Positions 9,522 through 19,446 of a stretch of DNA of 34,765 nucleotides are shown here, piece by piece. The position numbers and the translations under genes were made by a program. Below the pieces are notes generated by a model. It did no database searches. It was not told where the DNA came from and saw only the letters and a list, made by a program, of their open reading frames with translations. Origin of the DNA: Ruminococcus sp. (GTDB lineage Bacteria > Bacillota > Clostridia > Oscillospirales > Ruminococcaceae); NCBI GenBank assembly GCA_012718885.1, contig JAAYBK010000091.1, forward strand, positions 1 to 34,765, written 5' to 3'. The number at the start of each line of letters is the position of its first letter. Within the stretch, counting starts at the first letter, position 1.

Positions 9522-9733
9522 TTTCTGCCTCCGCGACCTGCGCCAAGCTTCTTCTTTTTTCCATCGGGAGTTACGATGTATGTATTCTCAAGCTGTCCGA
9601 GCAAATTTCCAGTAACAGCAGCTCTGTACTCGTTTCTAAGCTCGGTCTGCTCAGCTTTTTCAGCCTCGGTAAGTCCCTCAGCTTTGGACTTCCTTGCAAG
9701 CTCGTTTATGCGGTCTATTTTTTTCTGATCCAT
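9518..9733 (-). CDS. DUF896 (YnzC-like) small protein
   Basis: MDQKKIDRINELARKSKAEGLTEAEKAEQTELRNEYRAAVTGNLLGQLENTYIVTPDGKKKKLG. The longer ORF 9518..9889 extends upstream into the intergenic repeat. Confidence 0.9.
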   Translation of the reverse strand: MDQKKIDRINELARKSKAEGLTEAEKAEQTELRNEYRAAVTGNLLGQLENTYIVTPDGKKKKLGAGRGGRK

Positions 9734-9761
9734 AATGGCACCTCTTAAAAAAATAATAAAA

Positions 9762-9876
9762 CGCCGAAGGCGGCAAGAAATGGGAGTCCAGAGGGTTGTT
9801 AATCCTCTGGCAGGGGGAGAACGAGGGGGACGGCGTCCCCCTGAAAAACAGTCCAGACAGCGAAGCGAATCTGGAC
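9762..9876. repeat. chain of short intergenic hairpins (candidate dispersed repeat)
   Basis: CGCC-gaa-GGCG (9762-9772); CCAGAGG...CCTCTGG (9788-9810); AGGGGGACG-g-CGTCCCCCT (9824-9842); GTCCAGA...TCTGGAC (9851-9876). Confidence 0.7.
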
Positions 9877-9985
9877 GGACGCTCTGCATAGATATCCCCC
9901 GGCTCGGCCGGCAGGATAATTTCCATTTCTCTAATCATTACATTATTGTAACATGATTTCGCAAATAATTCAAGCCTTACCACTG

Positions 9986-10020
9986 GATTTTTCCACCGCA
10001 ATATGCTATAATGTTTACCG
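9986..10020 (+). promoter_or_regulatory. putative sigma-A type promoter for the SDR-HD gene pair (approximate coordinates)
   Basis: TGGATT-17 nt-TATAAT with TGC immediately before the -10 (extended -10 like). Confidence 0.5.
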
Positions 10021-10048
10021 ACAATAAAATTTCCCAAGGAGGAAACCT

Positions 10049-10753
10049 ATGAAAAAAGCTCTTGTCACCGGCGGTGCAGGCGGTATCGGCTCTGCGATAT
10101 GCCGCAGGCTCGCTCTGGACGGTTACTCCGTCATAATAAATTATTCCCGTTCAAAAGAAAAAGCTGAGGCTCTTGCCGCTGAGATATCCGGTCAGGCTAT
10201 AGACTTCGATATCTCCGATACACAAGCGGTCAGTGACGCTTTCGCTCATATAGGCCGCATCGACCTGCTTGTGAATAACGCAGGGATTTCCGAGATTGAT
10301 CTTTTCCACTGCATTTCCCCGGAAAAAGCTGCAAAGATCATGTCCGTCAACCTTGTCGGTGCAATGAACTGTGCCCGGACAGCCCTGCCGGATATGATAA
10401 GAGCCGGAACAGGCTGCATCATAAATATATCCTCCATGTGGGGACAATGCGGAGCCTCCTGCGAGGTAGACTATTCCGCCTCAAAAGCAGGACTTATCGG
10501 CTTCACAAAAGCTCTTGCCAAAGAAGTCGCTCCCTCGGGGATAAGAGTGAACTGCGTTGCTCCAGGATTCATCATGACAGAAATGAACAGCCGCTTCTCC
10601 GAGGAGGATCTGGCGCTGATACGCGAGGACATCCCACTGGGAATATTCGGAAAACCTGAGCATATCGCCGACGCAGTCTCCTTCCTCGCCTCACCGCAGG
10701 CAGAGTATATCACCGGTCAGACTCTCGCCGTCAACGGCGGAATGGTCATATAG
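10049..10753 (+). CDS. SDR family oxidoreductase (FabG-like; possibly EF-P 5-aminopentanone reductase/YmfI type)
   Basis: MKKALVTGGAGGIGSAICRRLALDGYSVIINYS, NNAGIS, SASKAGLIGFTKALAKEVAPSGIRVNCVAPGFI; preceded by AAGGAGG. Confidence 0.92.
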   Translation: MKKALVTGGAGGIGSAICRRLALDGYSVIINYSRSKEKAEALAAEISGQAIDFDISDTQAVSDAFAHIGRIDLLVNNAGISEIDLFHCISPEKAAKIMSVNLVGAMNCARTALPDMIRAGTGCIINISSMWGQCGASCEVDYSASKAGLIGFTKALAKEVAPSGIRVNCVAPGFIMTEMNSRFSEEDLALIREDIPLGIFGKPEHIADAVSFLASPQAEYITGQTLAVNGGMVI

Positions 10754-10761
10754 GAGGGCTT

Positions 10762-11361
10762 ATGCTGAATATGGACGACAGGCTCCGCAGCCAGATAGGC
10801 TTCATGCTGGAGCTGGATAAAATGAAAACGCTGTACCGTCAGACATATGTGCTGAATGAGGACAGAAAGGAAAATGACGCAGAGCACAGCTGGCACCTGG
10901 CTGTTATGGCATTCCTGCTGGCAGAGCACTCAAACCAGCCGGTAGATGTGCTGAAGGTGATGAAAATGGTGCTCATCCACGACGTTGTGGAGATAGACGC
11001 CGGCGACACCTACTGCTATGATGCCGAGGGAAACAAGACTAAGGCTGAACGTGAGGAAAAGGCTGCCCAACATATTTTCGGTCTCCTTCCTGTGGATCAG
11101 AAGGAAGAGTTCTATGCACTGTGGCGTGAATTCGAGGAGGCAGCTACTGCCGATTCAAAATTCGCCAACCTCCTGGACAGATTGCAGCCTATTCTGCTCA
11201 ACTACACAAGGGACGGCATCTCCTGGAAAGAACACGGCGTTTACTCGGATCAGGTCAGGGCAAGGAATCTACACAGCAGCGAAGCTTCGGATGATATTGC
11301 TGCCATTATCGAGGATATTATCAGCGATGCCGAAGCTCAGGGCTTTCTCAAAAGTCGATAG
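10762..11361 (+). CDS. HD domain-containing protein (YfbR/HDDC2-like nucleotidase family)
   Basis: ENDAEHSWHLAVMAFLLAEHS, VLIHDVVEIDAGDTYCYD, LLDRLQPILLNY. Confidence 0.9.
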   Translation: MLNMDDRLRSQIGFMLELDKMKTLYRQTYVLNEDRKENDAEHSWHLAVMAFLLAEHSNQPVDVLKVMKMVLIHDVVEIDAGDTYCYDAEGNKTKAEREEKAAQHIFGLLPVDQKEEFYALWREFEEAATADSKFANLLDRLQPILLNYTRDGISWKEHGVYSDQVRARNLHSSEASDDIAAIIEDIISDAEAQGFLKSR

Positions 11362-11451
11362 TAAATCTGCACAAATCAATATCACATCAACAGTGCACTA
11401 TTACTGATACGCCGAAAAAGGTGAAATGTTTGTGATATTTTTTTATATAGC

Positions 11452-11482
11452 TTGAACTTTTTTTCAGTTTGTGCTATAGTAT
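11452..11482 (+). promoter_or_regulatory. putative sigma-A type promoter upstream of the LTA synthase-like gene
   Basis: TTGAAC-17 nt-TATAGT, preceded by TGC; AT-rich context. Confidence 0.55.
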
Positions 11483-11545
11483 AATATGTGTATGTAAAAA
11501 ACACGACAGTTAAAATATAATTTCAAAATAGAGGGATGATAATTA

Positions 11546-13468
11546 ATGGCTGAAAAGTCAAATGAAACAATCAACAGCGAGGCACTTCCATCCAATGACA
11601 AAATGGCGGATGTTACCGACGCTGTAAAAAATGTTGGGGAGAACAAAGAGGAGCCTGTAAAAAAGGAAAAATTCCAAAGGCTGAAACGATTTTTCGCTAA
11701 GCGTGCAACTCACACGGATAAGTACAAGAAGATCAATCTCTTCCTTATGCTGATATATCCGCTGTTTATAATGTCCATTGCGGAAGTAACTCAGGGCAAG
11801 GGATTTGCCCGATATTTCAGGCTCTGGAGCGACCACACCGGCGCAATGACCTTCGGTCTGATAATCACCGCCGCAGTCTTCATACTGTTCCTGTGCATCT
11901 TCAAGCACGGCTGGGCGGCAGTGGCCATACAAAGTGTATTGTTCATGTCTCTCGCTACAACCGAGCTGTTCAAGTACAATACCAACGGAAATCACCTCAT
12001 AATCTCAGATATGAGAGTCGCCAAGAGCGTCAAGAGCCTGAAATCTTTTGCATATATCAAGATCACACCGCAGCTGATACTGTCCTACATAATAGTGATC
12101 GCCTTCATTGCTCTGGTGTTCTACTTCAACCCCAAGCTCAAAGCAAAACCTATCCCCCGTACAGCTTCCGTTGCAGTATGTGTTCTCGTGGGATTCGGAA
12201 TGATAGTATGCCCGCCATTCTACAAGCCGATATACTCATTCTTCAAGGTTGATACAACTTCCGCTACAAACGATCTTCTCCTCAAGGAGAAATTCAATAA
12301 CAATGGCTTCTTCACTTTCCTTGTGCAGACAGCCTCAGAGGACTTTGCAAACCGCCTCAAGGAGCCTGAGGACTATACAAAGGATCATGTAAAGCAGATC
12401 CTCAACATCAATGTTGACAATAGCGGTGACTTCAACGGCGGCAAGAAGCCTAACGTTATCGTGATAATGAGCGAGTCAAACGCTGATTTCCGAGTTTTCG
12501 ACCAGCTCGATATCGGCGAGGATGTTTATAAATACTTCGATGAAGCCTGTGAAGAAGGCAAGGGCGGAAGGATCATCACTCCTACCTACGCAAGCTGGAC
12601 TGTAAGAGCAGAGTTCGAGCTCATGTTCGGTCTTCCTGTAAGAGGACTTAACGATCCTAATATGCCTCAGAGAGAGCTTGCTGACAGAACTCTCCCGGCT
12701 ATGGCTCAGTACTATGACAGCTGGGGATACAATACAGCTTACGTTCATCCTTTCCAGGCAAACTTCTACAGCAGAAACAAGATCTATCCGAGATTCGGAT
12801 TCAAAAATATGATATTCCATGATGACTACGACGGAACTACAGATTTCACTGTTGACGTTGATCATTACGGAACTTATGTAGATGATAAGTCAATATTCGA
12901 TCAGCTTGTTGATCTGATAAAAACATCTGACGAGCCTATGTATATCCACACAACTACTATGCAGAACCACCAGCCTTACAATCAGGGCGAGGATCCTGAC
13001 GCTGAGTTCGACAACTACCTCCAGTGGATACAGCACTCCAACGAAGGTCTCCATGTATTCCTTGAAGACCTGAAGAAGATTGACGAACCTACTCTGGTAT
13101 TCTTCGTCGGAGACCATTTCCCGTCACTCAGAGGTGAGACCAGCGTCTACAATGAGCTCGGACTTACAGGAAATAATTGCAGCATACTCTACGAGCAGTC
13201 CTACTTCCTCTGGTCCAACTATGACGCTGACTTCTCAAAGGTACCGGACGAAAAGTTCTCATTCTTCTATGTGCCTTATGTACTGCTGGATATAATCGAT
13301 GCTCCCCATGACGCATTTATCGAGAAGATGATGCAGTATATGAAGAAGATGCCGATCTACTCCACATCATATGATCCGGAAACACCTCACGACAAGGATC
13401 TGGATATGCTGACCTACGACAGAGTTGTGGGCAAACTTTACTCTACTTCACCAGTTACTGACGATTAA
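11546..13468 (+). CDS. LTA synthase family protein (membrane sulfatase/phosphoglycerol transferase type)
   Basis: N-terminal TM segments; PNVIVIMSESNADF, TPTYASWTVRAEFELMFGLP (position of the LtaS catalytic Thr), TTMQNHQPYN, LVFFVGDHFPSLRGE. Confidence 0.9.
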   Translation: MAEKSNETINSEALPSNDKMADVTDAVKNVGENKEEPVKKEKFQRLKRFFAKRATHTDKYKKINLFLMLIYPLFIMSIAEVTQGKGFARYFRLWSDHTGAMTFGLIITAAVFILFLCIFKHGWAAVAIQSVLFMSLATTELFKYNTNGNHLIISDMRVAKSVKSLKSFAYIKITPQLILSYIIVIAFIALVFYFNPKLKAKPIPRTASVAVCVLVGFGMIVCPPFYKPIYSFFKVDTTSATNDLLLKEKFNNNGFFTFLVQTASEDFANRLKEPEDYTKDHVKQILNINVDNSGDFNGGKKPNVIVIMSESNADFRVFDQLDIGEDVYKYFDEACEEGKGGRIITPTYASWTVRAEFELMFGLPVRGLNDPNMPQRELADRTLPAMAQYYDSWGYNTAYVHPFQANFYSRNKIYPRFGFKNMIFHDDYDGTTDFTVDVDHYGTYVDDKSIFDQLVDLIKTSDEPMYIHTTTMQNHQPYNQGEDPDAEFDNYLQWIQHSNEGLHVFLEDLKKIDEPTLVFFVGDHFPSLRGETSVYNELGLTGNNCSILYEQSYFLWSNYDADFSKVPDEKFSFFYVPYVLLDIIDAPHDAFIEKMMQYMKKMPIYSTSYDPETPHDKDLDMLTYDRVVGKLYSTSPVTDD

Positions 13469-13478
13469 GGGGATTAAC

Positions 13479-13871
13479 ATGATAACACCAGTAATCGGAA
13501 CAAAAGGCAGCGCTGAACTCACTGTATCAGCAAAAGAGCTGGCTGTAAATATCGGCAGCGGCAGCCTTGAGGTCTTCGCTACCCCGGTAATGACCATGCT
13601 TATGGAAAAAGCCGCCTGCAACTGTATACAGCAGTTCCTTGAAGGCGACGAGACCACCGTTGGCACTGAGCTTTCAATAAAGCATACCTCCGCAACTCCG
13701 GAAGGTATGAAGGTGACAGCAGAGGCTGTCCTCACAGAAGTGAACGGCCGTGAACTGATATTCGATGTGTCAGCCGCTGATGAATCAGGCTCTGTAGGCT
13801 GCGGAACTCATCACCGCTTCCCCGTGTTCGGTGAAAAGTTCACTGCAAAGACAAAATCAAAGTTAAAATAA
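13479..13871 (+). CDS. thioesterase family protein (FlK-like hotdog)
   Basis: Start moved to ATG 13479 (ORF track starts at 13425). VFATPVMTMLMEKAACNCIQQFLEGDETTVGTELSIKHTSATPEGMKV...GCGTHHRFPV. Confidence 0.85.
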   Translation: MITPVIGTKGSAELTVSAKELAVNIGSGSLEVFATPVMTMLMEKAACNCIQQFLEGDETTVGTELSIKHTSATPEGMKVTAEAVLTEVNGRELIFDVSAADESGSVGCGTHHRFPVFGEKFTAKTKSKLK

Positions 13872-13873
13872 TG

Positions 13874-13911
13874 AACAGCTCCCCTGATCCAGACGTTCAG
13901 GGGAGCTGTTT
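13874..13911 (+). terminator. Rho-independent terminator
   Basis: AACAGCTCCCCTGA-tccagacgt-TCAGGGGAGCTGTTT. Confidence 0.85.
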
Positions 13912-14072
13912 ATATCTCCCTGTATTTAGCCTTCCGTCCACACATGAAATTCTGTTACAGCAATGTGTTTTTTTAATCAGCATATTTTCTATCGCTTATC
14001 ATAATATTATCACATTAAAGCTTATAATAATAATCAATGAAAAAAATCTGTATAAGTGAAAGGATGATCTCT

Positions 14073-15605
14073 ATGTCAGACAATTTCAACGAATACAATA
14101 ACGATATGATCGATAATAGTAATTCAGGCGCTCAGCAGAGGCCTCATTATGATAACTACTATGCAGATACCGTTATCCAGAGTGAGGAATCCGCTGCACC
14201 ACAGACTGATAGCTCGGGATCATATGCATATGTTTCCGAAAATGCTCCTAAGCCTAAGAAGCGCAAAAACCACGCCTTCCTCAAGGCAGTTGCTTTTGTG
14301 CTCTGCCTTGGTATAGTAGGTGTTGGCTCAGTTCAGGGCTATAAGATCTACAGGGACAACAAGGACGGTTCTGAGCTTTCAGAGCCGGAAAAAGAGGAAA
14401 AGACCTCCTCTGCTTCAAAGGATGTGGAGCTGAATTACTCGGAAGATGCGGAAGCCGAAGACACTCCCAGCATTATCACACTTGCTGCCCGTGAGGATTC
14501 AAAGCCGATACCGGACATCGTTGATTCAATCATGCCTTCTATCGTAGGGGTATCCTCCAACTTTGAGATCACTCAGAACTACAGCTTTTTCGGATGGGAA
14601 TCCGGTCCGCAGACAAAACAGATGACAGGTACAGGTACAGGCTTTATAATTTCCGAAGACGGCTACATCGTTACAAACGCTCACGTTGTATTTGATTCCG
14701 AATATAATTCTGGTCCGGCTCTTGAGGTCTCTGTAATGTTCAGTGACGAGAGCGAGCATGATGCTAAAATTGTCGCTTATGATGTTGAGACAGATATCGC
14801 TGTCCTTAAAGTTGACGAAACAGGACTTACTCCTGCCACTCTTGGAAACAGTGATGAACTCCGTGTAGGCGAACTGGTTATCGCTGTAGGAAATCCTCTC
14901 GGATTTGAGCTTTTCGGTTCAGTAACAAGCGGAATTGTATCAGCTCTTAACAGAGATATCTCCATTAATGAAAAGAGTATGTCACTTATCCAGACAGATG
15001 CTCCTATCAACAATGGTAACTCCGGCGGACCGCTCCTTAACAGCTGCGGTCAGGTAATAGGTATAAACTCAGCAAAGATGTCCTCAAGCTACGGTTCCGC
15101 AAGCGTTGAAGGACTTGGATTTGCCATCCCGATAACAGATGCTAAAAAGATCATTGACGATCTTATCAACTATAAGCACGTTAAGGGCAGACCTCAGATC
15201 GGTATCTCTACTAAAGACGTTACAGAGAGCATTTCACGCTACTACAATATACCTATGGGAATCTGGATCACAGAGATTACAGATGGAAGTGCTGCAGATG
15301 AGGCAGGTCTTGAACAGGGAGATATCATTATCGATATCGAAGGCGAGGCTGTAAAGACAGCAGAAGAACTCAACGCCATAAAGAATCAGTACAAGGCCGG
15401 CGATACAATCAACCTGACTGTCTACAGACGCGGCGAGGATATAAAGGTAGAGGTAACTCTCCAGGATGCCGACGAACAGCAGGAAAAGGAAACCGAGGAC
15501 AGCGCCGAGAAAAAAGAAAAGCGTCAGCCTGCAACAGCAGCTCCAAGACAGTCAGATCCATATGAAGACTTTGACGAGTTTGGATTTGGCCAGTTCCCCT
15601 TCTGA
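14073..15605 (+). CDS. HtrA/DegP-like trypsin family serine protease with PDZ domain
   Basis: N-terminal cytosolic segment plus one TM; TNAHVV (His), ETDIAVLKVD (Asp), NNGNSGGPLLN (Ser); C-terminal PDZ (EITDGSAADEAGLEQGDIIIDIEGE). Start chosen from GAAAGG spacing. Confidence 0.93.
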   Translation: MSDNFNEYNNDMIDNSNSGAQQRPHYDNYYADTVIQSEESAAPQTDSSGSYAYVSENAPKPKKRKNHAFLKAVAFVLCLGIVGVGSVQGYKIYRDNKDGSELSEPEKEEKTSSASKDVELNYSEDAEAEDTPSIITLAAREDSKPIPDIVDSIMPSIVGVSSNFEITQNYSFFGWESGPQTKQMTGTGTGFIISEDGYIVTNAHVVFDSEYNSGPALEVSVMFSDESEHDAKIVAYDVETDIAVLKVDETGLTPATLGNSDELRVGELVIAVGNPLGFELFGSVTSGIVSALNRDISINEKSMSLIQTDAPINNGNSGGPLLNSCGQVIGINSAKMSSSYGSASVEGLGFAIPITDAKKIIDDLINYKHVKGRPQIGISTKDVTESISRYYNIPMGIWITEITDGSAADEAGLEQGDIIIDIEGEAVKTAEELNAIKNQYKAGDTINLTVYRRGEDIKVEVTLQDADEQQEKETEDSAEKKEKRQPATAAPRQSDPYEDFDEFGFGQFPF

Positions 15606-15670
15606 GTTCGTTCAATAAGTAATTATCACTACTCTTCTCCTTATTATGTGCCAGAGTAATGGCGAAAAAT

Positions 15671-15716
15671 AACCGACATATATGCGTGATGCATATATGT
15701 CGGTTATATGTTTTTT
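15671..15716 (+). terminator. Rho-independent terminator
   Basis: AACCGACATATATGC-gtgat-GCATATATGTCGGTT followed by ATATGTTTTTT. Confidence 0.85.
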
Positions 15717-15759
15717 ACAACAGAGCTCGTTGACTGACTCGTAGCTTCCTCATAATATC

Positions 15760-15793
15760 AAGAACCCGATGCTGAATACATCGGGTTCTTTTG
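15760..15793. terminator. hairpin, possible bidirectional terminator between convergent genes
   Basis: AAGAACCCGATG-ctgaata-CATCGGGTTCTT with a short T tract. Confidence 0.6.
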
Positions 15794-15810
15794 TACTTAT
15801 ACGGTAATTT

Positions 15811-18800
15811 TTATATATCAACGGGTATTGATCTTTTGAGCTCGAAAGAGTACAAATACGCAGCTTTGACTTTTTTTCTCATTGTCAGCTCGATAGCCGA
15901 GCGGTAAAGTCTGAGCTGAACGCTGTAGCGCTCTGCAAGGCTGCTTGCCGAAGACCCTCTGTCGGACTTATAATCCACAATTACTATCTGCCCGTCTTCT
16001 TCAAACATAAGGTCAACAATGCCCTTTATCATACCGTCTGAACGGCTGAGTACCTCCATAAGATCGCTGTCGATATCAAGCTGACGGACTGCGACCATGA
16101 ACTTTTTCTCACGCCACACATTTTCCGCAGACCTTATCCTTGCATAAAGCTCGCTTTCAAAGAAAGCCGATACAAGCCCTGCATCAACTGCGGAAGCCTG
16201 CTCTGCCGTAAGGAAGCCATTGGCAGTCATCCTTTCTGCCTCAGCCTCAGGAGACTTTATGGCCTCCTCAAAATCACAATACTGGAAAAAGGTGTGCAGC
16301 GCAGTACCTCTCTCCGCACCTGTCAGCTTCTTTGCTCCGGTGCAGAATCTCGGGCGTTTCAGTCTGAAATCGAACTCCTCGTCGTCACCCTTGAACTTTC
16401 TTGTTATCTGAGTAACACTAAGCTTTGCCGGCATTTCCGACAGTCTCCGGTCATATGGATGAGCTATCAGCTCCATGAGCTGGCCGCAGATCATTTCGTC
16501 CGGCTCAGCCTCCTCCGGGATCTCCTCCGAGAAGATATCCTCTGCCGTCACGGGATGAGCTGTCTCCCAGGTGAAAAGATCTCCGCCATATAAAGCTGCC
16601 GGCAGCCCGTATCCGCTGGTCAGTCCTATCCCCTCAGCTATCTCACGGAACGAGCTGTGGCGGAACAATACCGGCCAGAGCCAGTCAGAAAACGATTTTG
16701 CCTCGCTGACCGCATCAAATATATCTCCGCCCCGTACTACACAGCCGTCCAGCAGGCTCTGAACACGCTTCAGAGACTTTTCACCGCATTTCAGATTGAT
16801 GAACAGCTTCTGCCTTGCCCTTGTCAGGCCGACATAGAGCAGTCTCATCTCCTCGCTCCGGGTACTGCGGTTCTCCTCCTCGGTGAGCATGGTGTGCTGG
16901 AAGGTCTTGTATTTACGGACGATCTCCGGATCATAGAGAGTATAGCCAATCCTGCCGTCCGCCGAGCACATCACTGCGTCGCTGTCAAAGCGGAACTGGT
17001 GCGAGGTCTCTGCGATGAAAACAAATGGATATTCAAGTCCCTTTGAGCCGTGGAAGGTTTGTATGGACACATAGTCACCCGAGGAAGCAGAAGCCTTTCC
17101 CTGAGCAATATCGCCGTTCTCAAGCACTCTGTCGATATGGCGGATGAAGCCGCCAAGTCCTCCGGAGCCCTCGTATGCAGCAGAGCTCTCGTAGTTCTCC
17201 GCATACTGTATCAGTGTACGCAGATTCGCCCTTTTCTTCTCGCCGTCACTGCTGAGCTGCATAACAGAGATAAAATCTGTGGTATCGTAGATACGGGATA
17301 TCAGCTCCCCAAGCGTCATCGTAACAGCGTCCAGCCTGAACGAATCCAGCGCCCTGAGAAAATCAGAGCATCTCTCCCGGAAGAACATATCTCCGCAGTC
17401 CGGATACTCTCCGGCTTCGATCCTGAGTAGTACCGAATATATAGGACGCTCACGGTCAAGAGATTTTATGAATGCAGTCTCCCCTATGGTGAACATATAC
17501 ATCGGCGATGTCATTACTGCCATCATGGGAATATCCAGCAGCGGGTTATTTATTATCCTCAGAAGATCAGTCAGGACTGCGATCTCCCTTGAGCGCAGAT
17601 ATCCTCCGTCATCCCTGCCACGGGCAGGGATACCTCTTTTTTCCAGCTCCTGAGCATATATGCTCACGTACTTATTGCCACGGACGAGGATGCTGAAATC
17701 TGACGGACAACAAGGCCGTCTGCTCCCGTCCTTGGTTATGACCTCAGTGCCGTTTCTTATCATCTCAGCGATCTTGTCTGCGGTATACTCCGCCTCACTG
17801 TTCCTTGCAGCAGAAGTCTCCGCATCCTCCTCGGGATCGTCAAATACCAGTCCGATATGCGTCTTCACATCCTCCGTGCCGGAATACTCCTGCGCTCCGA
17901 AATACAGCATTTCATCCTCGTTATAGGCTATATCGCCGCATTCCGGGCTCATTATCTGCGAGAACACATAGTTTACAAAATCGATAACGCCCTCAGAGCT
18001 GCGGAAATTCCTGTTGAGTGATATAGCCTTGTTCTCGCAGGTACTCTCCTCGGTATACGGTTCGGAGCTGTTAAGGGTATTGATGAAATTCTTAGGGTTC
18101 GCCAGTCTGAAACGGTAAATGGACTGCTTAACATCGCCTACTAGGAAGACGTTATTGCCATACATCGGCTGTCCGTTCTCATCGTGCTTGTAGTTCTTCG
18201 ATATGAGCTTGAATATCAGATCCTGCTTGTTATTTGAGTCCTGATACTCATCTATCATTATTATGTCATAGCTCTCCGCAGTCCGAAGAGCAGTTTCCGA
18301 CTGTATCAGCCTGCCCTCGCTGTCGGTATCTGCAAGTAGCTCCAGCGCCAGCCGCTCGCCGTCGTCAAAGCTTATTGCGTTTTTCTCACATTTGCGCCGC
18401 CAGACAATCTCCTGATACTTTCTCAGCACCTGCGTCAGTATCTCCGTTACAGTTCCGGCTTCTCGGTAATCGCTCTCCACGGAAGCAGTGCTGTCGATGA
18501 CTGCCGCCGGTATCTTTTTCAGCACATCCCTTCTTGCCTTGTAGATATCACGCAACGCCTTATTATGTGGAGTTTTAGCGGTAACACGCTCAAGCTGGGC
18601 AAATGAGGTCAGCCTGTCTGCCTCATCCTCATCGGGGAAGCGGCCTGAGCGAAGGATATCCCTCAACTCGCAGAGCTTGTCATAATCCTCCTCTGCCGTG
18701 GCAAAGGACTTCTGAGCCTGGGGATAGTTCTCCCTGTCCGGGAAAATGGCAGGCATAAGGTCGAGACAGTCTTCAGCTATACGGACGCCCTTTTCCACTC

Positions 18801-19446
18801 TTCTCATCAGAGAGCTGTGCAGAGCTTTATAGTATATTGAATCACGGAATGACTTATGATACTCCTCAACAGCCTTATCCAGCCATCTGTCACGCAGGGC
18901 AACTGACGAGAGGAATGAATCTGCCTTGCTGATAACTCCCATGAGCGCCCTGCTGTTCTTTATGCAGAAACGGTCATAGAGATAGGATATCTTGTCATAT
19001 TCATTCTCGGTATAGTAATCGAAAAGCTCCTCCATAGCCTGTGACATCAGCACGCTGGTGTCGGTCTCGTCCAGCACTCCGAAGCCGGAGGTAATGCCCT
19101 GATCGGTTATATTGTCTCTCAGGAGCTCAAAGCAGAAGGAGTTGATAGTTGAGATCTTTGCGCTCTGGAGAAGTATCTGCTGCCGGAGAAGATGAGGATT
19201 TCCCGGATCATCAGTTATCATTGCACGCAGCTTGTTGTCGAGACGCTTTTTCAGCTCTGCTGCCGCATCGTTTGTAAAGGTAACGATTATCATCCGGTCG
19301 GCATGAACGCCGGACTGTGGATCGGCAATGAGCTTAACAAGTCTCTCTGTCAGGACGGCTGTCTTGCCGCTTCCGGCTGCCGCAGAGACTATAACAGAGG
19401 CATTTCTTGCATTTATCGCATCCTCCTGCTGTTTTGTCCATGCCAT
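15811..19446 (-). CDS. addA: ATP-dependent helicase/nuclease subunit A
   Basis: 1211 aa; WTKQQEDAINARNASVIVSAAAGSGKTAVLTERL (Walker A), MIDEYQDSNNKQ, FLVGDVKQSIYRFRLANP, QTFHGSKGLEYPFVFIAE, MRLLYVGLTRARQKL, C-terminal nuclease GIVDLMFEEDGQIVIVDYKSDR. Confidence 0.97.
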   Translation of the reverse strand: MAWTKQQEDAINARNASVIVSAAAGSGKTAVLTERLVKLIADPQSGVHADRMIIVTFTNDAAAELKKRLDNKLRAMITDDPGNPHLLRQQILLQSAKISTINSFCFELLRDNITDQGITSGFGVLDETDTSVLMSQAMEELFDYYTENEYDKISYLYDRFCIKNSRALMGVISKADSFLSSVALRDRWLDKAVEEYHKSFRDSIYYKALHSSLMRRVEKGVRIAEDCLDLMPAIFPDRENYPQAQKSFATAEEDYDKLCELRDILRSGRFPDEDEADRLTSFAQLERVTAKTPHNKALRDIYKARRDVLKKIPAAVIDSTASVESDYREAGTVTEILTQVLRKYQEIVWRRKCEKNAISFDDGERLALELLADTDSEGRLIQSETALRTAESYDIIMIDEYQDSNNKQDLIFKLISKNYKHDENGQPMYGNNVFLVGDVKQSIYRFRLANPKNFINTLNSSEPYTEESTCENKAISLNRNFRSSEGVIDFVNYVFSQIMSPECGDIAYNEDEMLYFGAQEYSGTEDVKTHIGLVFDDPEEDAETSAARNSEAEYTADKIAEMIRNGTEVITKDGSRRPCCPSDFSILVRGNKYVSIYAQELEKRGIPARGRDDGGYLRSREIAVLTDLLRIINNPLLDIPMMAVMTSPMYMFTIGETAFIKSLDRERPIYSVLLRIEAGEYPDCGDMFFRERCSDFLRALDSFRLDAVTMTLGELISRIYDTTDFISVMQLSSDGEKKRANLRTLIQYAENYESSAAYEGSGGLGGFIRHIDRVLENGDIAQGKASASSGDYVSIQTFHGSKGLEYPFVFIAETSHQFRFDSDAVMCSADGRIGYTLYDPEIVRKYKTFQHTMLTEEENRSTRSEEMRLLYVGLTRARQKLFINLKCGEKSLKRVQSLLDGCVVRGGDIFDAVSEAKSFSDWLWPVLFRHSSFREIAEGIGLTSGYGLPAALYGGDLFTWETAHPVTAEDIFSEEIPEEAEPDEMICGQLMELIAHPYDRRLSEMPAKLSVTQITRKFKGDDEEFDFRLKRPRFCTGAKKLTGAERGTALHTFFQYCDFEEAIKSPEAEAERMTANGFLTAEQASAVDAGLVSAFFESELYARIRSAENVWREKKFMVAVRQLDIDSDLMEVLSRSDGMIKGIVDLMFEEDGQIVIVDYKSDRGSSASSLAERYSVQLRLYRSAIELTMRKKVKAAYLYSFELKRSIPVDI

